64,000 nucleotides of DNA from Streptomyces griseiscabiei (GTDB lineage: Bacteria; Actinomycetota; Actinomycetes; Streptomycetales; Streptomycetaceae). The notes under the pieces were generated by a model that was not told the origin of the DNA, searched no databases, and saw only the letters and a list, made by a program, of their open reading frames with translations. Positions within the stretch are counted from its first letter, which is position 1; each line of letters begins with the position of its first letter. The stretch is from assembly GCF_020010925.1 (NCBI RefSeq), contig NZ_JAGJBZ010000002.1, positions 992,001 through 1,056,000 of the forward strand, written 5' to 3'. The translations under genes and the position numbers were made by a program. Shown piece by piece: positions 43,344 through 49,592 of the stretch.

Positions 43344-44282
43344 CTAACGTGCCGTCGTGGCCGGTGACAGCTCGCGTACGGTCAGGACGTCCATCCTCGC
43401 GGGGGAGCCGAGCGTGGAGCCGCAGCTCTCCGGGCGGGGCGGCTCGGCGGCGCCCTGGGCGACGGTGACGGTCCAGCGGCGGCCGTCCGTGTGGGCGACC
43501 GTCACGTCCCACAGGGGTGCCGCACCGTCCGTGCGCAGTACGGCGAGCGCGTCGGCGCCGTCCTCGCCGGTCTCGGTGCGCACCGCCAGCTCGGCCGCCT
43601 GCCCGGGACGTTCCCAGGCGGAGCCGCCGCGACACCCCTCGGTGACGACACGGCCCTCCCGTACGCCGTGGAGGACCTCCTTGACGTGGTGGGCCTCGGC
43701 GCGGCCGTACACATAGCCGAAGGGCAGCACGAGCAGGGTGGGGGAGAAGCGGTGACCACCCAGATGGGTGACCTCCCAGGTGCCCTCGACTCCGGAGGCG
43801 GCCAGTTCGGCGGCGAGCGGCCGGCCCAGGAGGGCGCAGCAGCGGTCGCGCTTGCCGTTGGTGCAGACGAGGGCGAGCGGGGCGCCGGTGTGGGGCCGGC
43901 CTCGCAGAACCGTGCCGAAGGTGTGGTGGTCGCCCCGGCCCAGGGCGGCGAGGTCGAGGTCGAGGAGCCGCTCGGGAGCGGAGGTCATGGCGCTGTGCAG
44001 CCAGACGTTCCCGGGGACGGTGTGGCCCACGTACACCCGGCGCTCGCTGACCTCGCGGCGGTCCGCGTGGCGGCCGGGACGCCGGATGAGGGCCACGCGT
44101 ACGCCGGTGCCCTCCGCCGCGGCTTCGAGGGCGCGGCCGACCACGGGGTCCAGGTGGCTCGATGTGAGCGCCTTGGCACCCCAGGGGCCGGGTTGTTCCA
44201 GCAGCAGCCATGTCCTCGCCGTGGCGGCGGTCCCCGCGAGAGGCTCGTCGAGGTGTCGGGACGCGGATGTGCACGTACTCAC
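43344..44282 (-). CDS. Sucrase/ferredoxin-like family protein, iron-regulated
   Basis: 312-aa protein with the thioredoxin-like ferredoxin fold of the Suc_Fer family. N-terminal CTSASRHLDEPLAGTA is followed by WLLLEQPGPWGAKAL, LVCTNGKRDRCCALLGRPLA (the cysteine-rich cluster-binding region), WEVTHLGGHRFSPTLLVLPF and GYVYGRAEAHHVKEVL. The reaction is not established. Relatives occur next to siderophore genes and may reduce iron; here an iron-box match sits directly against the GTG start, so iron-repressed expression is likely. The likely -10 (TAGGCT) is 7 nt before the GTG, consistent with a leaderless mRNA. The frame stays open far upstream but across the operator, so I do not extend it. Confidence 0.87.
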   Translation of the reverse strand: MSTCTSASRHLDEPLAGTAATARTWLLLEQPGPWGAKALTSSHLDPVVGRALEAAAEGTGVRVALIRRPGRHADRREVSERRVYVGHTVPGNVWLHSAMTSAPERLLDLDLAALGRGDHHTFGTVLRGRPHTGAPLALVCTNGKRDRCCALLGRPLAAELAASGVEGTWEVTHLGGHRFSPTLLVLPFGYVYGRAEAHHVKEVLHGVREGRVVTEGCRGGSAWERPGQAAELAVRTETGEDGADALAVLRTDGAAPLWDVTVAHTDGRRWTVTVAQGAAEPPRPESCGSTLGSPARMDVLTVRELSPATTAR

Positions 44283-44301
44283 AGAGGTGAGCCTAACCTG
44301 A
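44283..44301 (-). promoter_or_regulatory. Iron box (DmdR/IdeR operator) with leaderless promoter
   Basis: On the minus strand the 19-mer matches TTAGGTTAGGCTCACCTAA at 16 of 19 positions, with the core AGGTTAGGCTCACCT (44285-44299) exact. The -10 TAGGCT lies inside the box and is 7 nt from the GTG start. A DtxR-family repressor bound here would block the RNA polymerase site. Confidence 0.85.
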
Positions 44302-44418
44302 GTTGCCCGCGAGCGAATTCCGGCCGGGCCGAAGGGGTGCGAAGGGCGTCCACGAGGGACGTGTGGACGGGACCCGGCGCGGGTTCCGAGGGCGTCGGGG
44401 CGCGGGCGCGGCCCCGCG

Positions 44419-45660
44419 CTACTCCGGGAGCGGCCGGGGCGGCCTCGGGCCCACGTACTGGCCGCTCGGCCGCATGCGCAGGGGGCGCTCGCCGTACTCC
44501 TCCAGGGCGTGGGCGATCCAGCCCGCCGTGCGGGCCACGGCGAAGACGGTCTCGCTCGCCGTGGGAGCCATGCCGAAGGAGACCGTGAGGACCGCGAGGG
44601 CCAGGTCGACGTTGGCGTGCAGAGGGGTGTGGCGGGCGGCCGTCGCCACGATGTCGCGGGCGGCGGCGACGGCGGGCGCCGCCTGGGGAAGCTCCTCCAG
44701 GAGGGCGAACAGGGCACGCGCGCGTGGATCCTCGCCCGTGTAGAGGCGGTGGCCCAGCCCGGGGATGCCGCGGCCGGCCCTTAGCTCGTCGGCGATCACA
44801 GGGGCCGCGTCGCCGTGATCCAGTACGTCGAGGAGCAACCGGTGGGCGAGTGCGCCGGCCGCGCCGTGCAGTGGGCCTTCGAGGGCGCCGAGGCCGGCCG
44901 AGACGGCGGCGTACGTGTGGGCCCGGGCCGACGCGGCGACGCGGACGGCGAGCGTGGAGGCGGCCAGATCGTGGTCGACGAGCAGCCCGAGCGCCATGTC
45001 CAGGGCGCGCAGGGACGCCTCGTCCGGGGCGCGGCCGGTGAGCCGGGCCCACAGGCGGTCGGCGAGCGGTCCCGAGTCGCGGTGGGAGCGCGGGACCGGG
45101 GGGAGGGCGGCGACGAGGGTCGGGATGAGGGTGCGCGCCGTGCCGAGGACGGCCTCCTCGGACAGGTCGAAGCGCAGTGGGTCCGTCGCGGACGCGGCGA
45201 TCGCGGCGACCCGCAGCCGGTCGAGAGGGCCGCTGTGCTCGGGCAGCGCGTCGACCGCGCGGCGGGCCGCCGTCGCGGACGCCTTCGGCGCGGTGAAGCC
45301 GGCGCCGGGCCGCAGCTCACCCGTCCACAGCCACTCGGCCACCTCTTCGTAGGAGTGACGCGCGGCGAGTTCGGTCGCGTCGACCCCGCGCAGGTAGTAA
45401 CGGTCCCGCTCGATGAGGGTGAGCCGGGTACGGACGGCGAACTCGCCGCCCGTGGCCGGACTCCCTCCGCTGTCCCGCCTGTTGCGCCCCGCGAGCGCGG
45501 TCACCTCGTCGGCGTCGAAGGTGCTGCCCCGTCCGCCGGGATCCCGGCGGCTGCTGAGCTGGCCGCGGCTCACATAGGCGTACACGGTCTCCGGCTTCAC
45601 GCCGAGCAACTCGGCGGTCTCCCGGGTGCTCAGCCGCTCTCGATGGCCCTGTTCCGTCAT
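44419..45660 (-). CDS. Citrate synthase homologue with N-terminal helix-turn-helix
   Basis: 413 aa. Residues 8-55 are a MerR/BldC-like HTH (RLSTRETAELLGVKPETVYA, YVSRGQLSSRRDPGGRGSTF). The citrate synthase domain follows, with the family catalytic positions kept: His in GPLHGAAGALAHR, His in GIPGLGHRLYTGEDPR and Asp in LHANVDLALAVL. It may be both enzyme and DNA-binding regulator, or a regulator that senses acetyl-CoA/oxaloacetate. TACGGT lies 7 nt before the ATG at 45660, so the mRNA is probably leaderless. It is divergent from another citrate synthase gene, 97 bp away, in a region crowded with TTGA/TCAA motifs. Confidence 0.85.
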   Translation of the reverse strand: MTEQGHRERLSTRETAELLGVKPETVYAYVSRGQLSSRRDPGGRGSTFDADEVTALAGRNRRDSGGSPATGGEFAVRTRLTLIERDRYYLRGVDATELAARHSYEEVAEWLWTGELRPGAGFTAPKASATAARRAVDALPEHSGPLDRLRVAAIAASATDPLRFDLSEEAVLGTARTLIPTLVAALPPVPRSHRDSGPLADRLWARLTGRAPDEASLRALDMALGLLVDHDLAASTLAVRVAASARAHTYAAVSAGLGALEGPLHGAAGALAHRLLLDVLDHGDAAPVIADELRAGRGIPGLGHRLYTGEDPRARALFALLEELPQAAPAVAAARDIVATAARHTPLHANVDLALAVLTVSFGMAPTASETVFAVARTAGWIAHALEEYGERPLRMRPSGQYVGPRPPRPLPE

Positions 45661-45689
45661 GGACGTCACCGTAGCGGCAAGGTGATGTA

Positions 45690-45748
45690 TTGATTCAATC
45701 AATGTTGACACTCATCGAGTCAATCATGGACAGTCGAATCAAGTTCAA
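45690..45748. promoter_or_regulatory. TTGA/TCAA motif cluster between divergent citrate synthase genes
   Basis: TTGATTCAATCAA (45690-45702) is a perfect palindrome. TTGAC and GTCAA flank 45705-45723 as a second inverted repeat. Further TCAA copies lie at 45739-45742 and 45745-45748. The motif density in this AT-rich 60 bp is far above the GC-rich background. Probable operator for the HTH-citrate synthase. Confidence 0.6.
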
Positions 45749-45757
45749 GGAGGAGAC

Positions 45758-46924
45758 ATGCCGATCGACCGGGCCACGGCCACCCCCATCGACGTGCCGC
45801 GCGGACTCGCGGGTGTCGTCGTCACCGACACCTCATTGGGTGACGTCCGAGGTCAGGAGGGCTTCTACCACTATCGCCAGTACTCGGCCGTCGAACTCGC
45901 GCAGACCTGTGACTTCGAGGACGTGTGGCACCTGATGATCCACGGAGAGCTGCCGGAGGCGGACCGGCGAGCCGCGTTCGCCGCCCATGTGCGGCCCCTG
46001 CGCCGACTGCCCGACGGCGTCCGCGCCGCACTGCCCGCGATCGCGGCGGCGAGCGCCCGTTCCGGCCCGCTGTCCGGGCTGCGTACGGCCCTGTCGCTGT
46101 TCGGCGCCTCCCAGGGCTTCCGCCCGGTGTACGACCTCGACGCGGACCGGCGCCGTGCGGACGTGCTGGCCGCCTCCGCGGTCGTACCGACCCTGCTCAC
46201 CGCGCTGTACCGACTGGGGCAGGGGCTGGATCCGATCGACCCGCGCGACGACCTCCCGTATGCCGCGAACTACCTCTACATGTTGACGGGTTCGGAGCCG
46301 GACGCGTCACGGGCGCGGGCGGTGGAGCAATACTTGATCTCAACTATTGACCACGGATTCAATGCGTCAACCTTCACGGCACGTGTCGTCGCGTCGACCG
46401 GCGCGGACGTGGCGGCATGCCTCGTGGGCGCGGTGGGCGCGCTCTCCGGTCCCCTCCACGGTGGTGCCCCGAGCCGTGCGCTGGACACGCTCGACGCCAT
46501 CGGGACCCCCGACCGCATCGACCCGTGGATCCGCGAACGCGTCCTCGCCGGCGATCGCATCATGGGCTTCGGCCACCCCGTCTACCGCACCGAGGACCCC
46601 CGTTCCCGCATGCTGCGCGAGATCGCACTGGGGTTCGGCGGGCCCAGGGTCGCCTTCGCGGTCGAGGTGGAGCGCCAAGTGGAGTCGATCCTCGCCGAGT
46701 TGAAGCCCGGTCGGGCGCTGCACACCAATGTCGAGTTCTACGCCGGTGTCGTCATGGAACTCTGCGGTCTGCCCCGCGAGATGTTCACCCCCACCTTCGC
46801 GGCGGCCCGCGCGGTCGGCTGGAGCGCCAACATCCTCGAACAGGCGGAGGACTCGAAGATCATCCGCCCCGCGGCGCGGTACGTGGGGCCGGGGGCTCCG
46901 GTGGCGGTGCCCGGGAGGGGATGA
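45758..46924 (+). CDS. Citrate synthase / 2-methylcitrate synthase homologue
   Basis: 388-aa enzyme condensing acetyl-CoA or propionyl-CoA with oxaloacetate. Start motif is RGLAGVVVTDTSLGDVRGQ; the catalytic region has His234 (GPLHGG), His273 (GFGHPVYRTEDPRSRM) and, at the position of the catalytic Asp, Glu326 in LHTNVEFYAGVVM. The Asp-to-Glu change could lower or alter activity. ATG 45758 has AAGGAGGAGA upstream, the best ribosome site in the window. Codons about 192-206 (46331-46375) are AT-rich and rare for this genome and carry the same TTGA/TCAA motifs as the intergenic region. It shares an intergenic operator region with the divergent HTH-citrate synthase gene. Confidence 0.92.
   Translation: MPIDRATATPIDVPRGLAGVVVTDTSLGDVRGQEGFYHYRQYSAVELAQTCDFEDVWHLMIHGELPEADRRAAFAAHVRPLRRLPDGVRAALPAIAAASARSGPLSGLRTALSLFGASQGFRPVYDLDADRRRADVLAASAVVPTLLTALYRLGQGLDPIDPRDDLPYAANYLYMLTGSEPDASRARAVEQYLISTIDHGFNASTFTARVVASTGADVAACLVGAVGALSGPLHGGAPSRALDTLDAIGTPDRIDPWIRERVLAGDRIMGFGHPVYRTEDPRSRMLREIALGFGGPRVAFAVEVERQVESILAELKPGRALHTNVEFYAGVVMELCGLPREMFTPTFAAARAVGWSANILEQAEDSKIIRPAARYVGPGAPVAVPGRG
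46334..46370. promoter_or_regulatory. Intragenic TTGA/TCAA cluster
   Basis: Inside the citrate synthase gene: TTGATCTCAA (46334-46343, with TTGA and TCAA facing), TTGA (46347-46350), TCAA (46359-46362) and TCAA (46367-46370). Codons here (TTG, TCA, ACT, ATT, GGA, AAT) are uncommon in Streptomyces. Resembles the operator-like cluster at 45690-45748. Confidence 0.45.
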
Positions 46925-46928
46925 CCAG

Positions 46929-46962
46929 GGCCGCCCTGCCGTCGATGTGCGGCAGGGCGGCC
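46929..46962 (+). terminator. Terminator after citrate synthase
   Basis: Perfect 13-base arms GGCCGCCCTGCCG (46929-46941) and CGGCAGGGCGGCC (46950-46962) with an 8-base loop, 4 nt past the stop codon. It may also end the opposing gene at 46998. Confidence 0.85.
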
Positions 46963-46997
46963 GGCGCCCGAACGGGCCTCGGGGCGCCGGTACGGGC

Positions 46998-47234
46998 TCA
47001 GGCGTCGGGAATCTCCGGTTTCGCGCGGACCAGCGTCTCGCGAGTGATGATCACGATCCGTTCGTAGTCGGCTCGTGCGGCGTCGGAAGGAAGCTCGGCG
47101 TCGAGCTCCGCGGTGGCCTCGCGCCCGATGACGGCGAAGCTGCCGTCGCTGAGCTCGAAGATGTCGGGACACGTCTGCCCGGTGGCGCTGCCGCGCTCAC
47201 GAGGTGAAGCCCCGACACGTCGCACGATTTTCAC
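46998..47234 (-). CDS. Small conserved Streptomyces hypothetical protein
   Basis: 78-aa protein, recognisable as a conserved streptomycete family of unknown function. It begins KIVRRVGASPRERGSATGQT after a GTG, then CPDIFELSDGSFAVIGREAT and ERIVIITRETLVRAKPEIPD. The strand-rich pattern is compact and acidic. As I recall, homologues are commonly found beside XRE-type regulators or DUF6879 proteins; here the neighbour on the same strand is a DUF6082-like gene 334 bp upstream. No regulator gene is visible next to it. Ribosome site is weak (GGTACC region), so the start is tentative. Confidence 0.65.
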   Translation of the reverse strand: MKIVRRVGASPRERGSATGQTCPDIFELSDGSFAVIGREATAELDAELPSDAARADYERIVIITRETLVRAKPEIPDA

Positions 47235-47568
47235 GGAGAGGTACCAGCCTTAAGGACTCGGAGAGAGAGGAACGCCCTCCGAGTGCGGAGGCCTTCGAGC
47301 GGAGGTGTGCTTCGGAGCGTCCTGTCTCCGAGCCGAAGGATGATCGCCGGAGTGCCCGGAGAGGGCCAGACGACAAGATAGCGACTCAGCCGGTCCGGAT
47401 ACGCGGGATGGGCGGCAGGAGGTCAGGTGAAGTTCTCCGAAACCGCTTGACGTCACCTGCCCAGGCCGTGCGGGCGCCCGATTCGCGAAGCCTGTACCAG
47501 GTCAGGGCCTCGGACCGCGTATTGGGGGCAGACACCGGCGCACGGGCGCCCGGACATGGAGCGCGAGG
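47235..47568. other. Noncoding gap between the small gene and DUF6082 gene
   Basis: 334 bp with lower GC and a run of GAG/GGA-rich sequence (AAGGACTCGGAGAGAGAGG at 47253). I find no gene and no clear hairpin. It may be remnant DNA of a lost gene in this small accessory module, but that is inference. Confidence 0.5.
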
Positions 47569-48060
47569 TCACGCGGACTCGTCCGGTGGCTCTCCCACCA
47601 CCCACCACTCCTCCGTGTCGGCATCGGTGAGTTCCTGGATCAAGTCGTCCGTCATCCGCCCCAGTTCCGCTTCCTCCGAGGCCTCGGCGAGGCTCTTCCG
47701 GTGATGCCGGGTCGACTCCCAGTACTCCTGGAAGATCCTGTTCCGGCACATGACCCGCAGATGCCCGTACAGCTCCGCCTTGCTGAGCGCCCCGATCCGG
47801 TGGAAGTGGAGGGCATTGGTGTACAGGGCGTTCGCGAACAGGAACTGGCGTTGTGTCTCGGCCGGGACATCGTTCTCGTAGGTGTCCAGAACGGCGGCGA
47901 GAGCCGGGTCGTCCATGGCCTTGCAGAGCAGATCGAAGTGGAGCCGGTGCTGCTCGGCGAGTGAGGCACGCCGGTGGCGGCGGGAGACCGGCAGCAGGGC
48001 CGAGGCTCTTGCCGTGGCTGTGGAGCGAAGCCTCCGGATCCAGGAATTCAGTGTGGCCAT
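47569..48060 (-). CDS. DUF6082 family protein
   Basis: 163-aa actinobacterial protein of unknown function. It has a basic N-terminus (TLNSWIRRLRSTATARASAL) and a helical core: LAEQHRLHFDLLCKAMDDPA, LAAVLDTYENDVPAETQRQF, NALYTNALHFHRIGALSKAE and FQEYWESTRHHRKSLAEASE, as in other DUF6082 members. The C-terminus ends acidic (TDADTEEWWVVGEPPDESA). The ATG at 48060 follows GGGGGTTGAC. DUF6082 genes are often linked to XRE regulators in variable regions of Streptomyces genomes; here the neighbouring genes are otherwise core ones. Confidence 0.75.
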   Translation of the reverse strand: MATLNSWIRRLRSTATARASALLPVSRRHRRASLAEQHRLHFDLLCKAMDDPALAAVLDTYENDVPAETQRQFLFANALYTNALHFHRIGALSKAELYGHLRVMCRNRIFQEYWESTRHHRKSLAEASEEAELGRMTDDLIQELTDADTEEWWVVGEPPDESA

Positions 48061-48427
48061 GTCAACCCCCGGTTCAGGCGGCCGTCCGCCGGTCGTCGGA
48101 TGCGGGTCGACGGGAGGGGACCGGCGAGCGTTGGGCGGCGCTTGCCGCCTCTCAGTGTCGCCGAGCGGCACCGGTCGGCTGGGAGGCGGAGAGGAGGCGC
48201 ACGGAGGGATGTGCGGGTCGTGCGAACCGGCGCCATGCCCATCGTGTGCCCCTCGGGCGCCGCTGACAATCGTTGGCTCCGCGGGGCGAAGGCCCTCGCT
48301 CGTATCCTGGGGCGGCATTCAAGGGACGTACGAGAACTGCGGCGTTCCGGTGAGAGCCGGTCCACGGGCCGACCTCGTGCGGTGACCCACCGCGAGCCGG
48401 CGCACGCAACGGTGTGAGAGAGAGCGC
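48061..48427. other. Intergenic region between DUF6082 and CobW genes
   Basis: 367 bp of promoter-bearing DNA between divergent genes, without a credible gene. I searched by eye for a Zur box (TGAAAATGATTTTCA-like), which often precedes CobW genes, and found none. Confidence 0.55.
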
Positions 48428-49582
48428 GTGTTGAGTCAGTCGTCGAGTCCGAACCCGGTTGTTGCCGCGCAGGGTCCGCCGCAGATTCCCGTCGTCGTCC
48501 TCGCCGGGTTCCTCGGTTCCGGCAAGACCACCCTGCTCAATCACCTCCTGCACCGCAGCGGCGGCAGCCGGATCGGTGCCGTCGTCAATGACTTCGGGGC
48601 GATCGAGATCGACGCGATGGCCGTGGCGGGCGCGCTCGGGGACTCCACGGTGTCGCTGGGCAACGGGTGTCTGTGCTGTGCCGTCGACGCCAGTGAGCTG
48701 GATGTCTATCTGGAGCGGCTGGCCGAGCCCGCCGCCGGGATCGACGTCATCGTCATCGAGGCCAGCGGGCTCGCCGAGCCGCAGGAACTCGTGCGGATGG
48801 TGCTCGCCAGCGAGAATCCCCGGGTGGTGTACGGCGGGCTCGTCGAGGTCGTGGACGCCGCGGAGTTCCTGGAGACCCGGCAGCGGCATCCCGAGCTCGA
48901 CCGGCATCTCGCCATCGCCGACCTCGTCGTCGTCAACAAGCTCGACCGGGCCGAGGACGGGGAGCGCGTCCTGGCGCTCGTGCGCTCCCTAGGCGAAGGC
49001 GCCGCCGTCGTGCCCGCCACCTACGGGCGCGTCGACCCCGAGTTCCTGTTCGACTGCCGGCCCTCCGAGGAGCGCGTGGGGCAGCTGTCCTTCGACGACC
49101 TCCACCTGCACGACGGCGACGGGCACCAGGGCGGGGCAGACCATGGGGCAGACCACGCCGGGCATCTGCACACCGGCTACGACAGCGTCTCCTTCGTCTC
49201 CGAGGTGCCGCTCGACCCCCGGAGGCTCATGGCGTTCCTGGACGGGCGGGCCGACGGGCTCTACCGCATCAAGGGCTACGTCGACTTCGGGCCGTACGAC
49301 CCCCGCAACCGCTACGCCGTGCACGCCGTCGGGCGGTTCCTGCGGTTCTACCCCGAGCCGTGGCCGAGCGATGAGCGGAGCCGTCTCAGCCGGCTGGTGC
49401 TGATCGGGGCCGGAATCGACGCCCCCGCCCTGAGCAAGGAGTTGGAGGCGTGCGAGGGCGAGAAGGACGCCCCGCACGCCGACGAGCACGGCATGTGGGG
49501 CGTCCTTCGCTATGTCCGGGAGGCGGAGACCGACGAACCGGAGGCCTCCTACGACCCCGAGGCCTCCCACGACGGAGTCTGA
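48428..49582 (+). CDS. CobW/COG0523-family GTPase (metal chaperone)
   Basis: 384-aa G3E-family GTPase. Walker A is VVVLAGFLGSGKTTLLNHLL near residue 25, and the metal-binding CxCC motif is GNGCLCCAV. The guanine-specificity motif is VVNKLDRAEDG. A histidine-rich loop (HLHDGDGHQGGADHG and ADHAGHLH, about residues 217-240) is likely to bind zinc or another divalent metal. The C-terminal CobW_C domain has SFVSEVPLDPRRLMAFLDG and YAVHAVGRFLRFYPE. GTG start has GAGAGAGAG upstream. Family members deliver zinc to target enzymes under zinc limitation; no Zur box is visible here. The stop is 10 bp from the convergent parC stop. Confidence 0.92.
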   Translation: MLSQSSSPNPVVAAQGPPQIPVVVLAGFLGSGKTTLLNHLLHRSGGSRIGAVVNDFGAIEIDAMAVAGALGDSTVSLGNGCLCCAVDASELDVYLERLAEPAAGIDVIVIEASGLAEPQELVRMVLASENPRVVYGGLVEVVDAAEFLETRQRHPELDRHLAIADLVVVNKLDRAEDGERVLALVRSLGEGAAVVPATYGRVDPEFLFDCRPSEERVGQLSFDDLHLHDGDGHQGGADHGADHAGHLHTGYDSVSFVSEVPLDPRRLMAFLDGRADGLYRIKGYVDFGPYDPRNRYAVHAVGRFLRFYPEPWPSDERSRLSRLVLIGAGIDAPALSKELEACEGEKDAPHADEHGMWGVLRYVREAETDEPEASYDPEASHDGV

Positions 49583-49592
49583 GGCCCCGGCC

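Noticed and set aside
48061..48427. Zur box before the CobW gene
   Set aside because: Expected because of family, but I found no TGAAAATGATTTTCA-like sequence in the upstream region.
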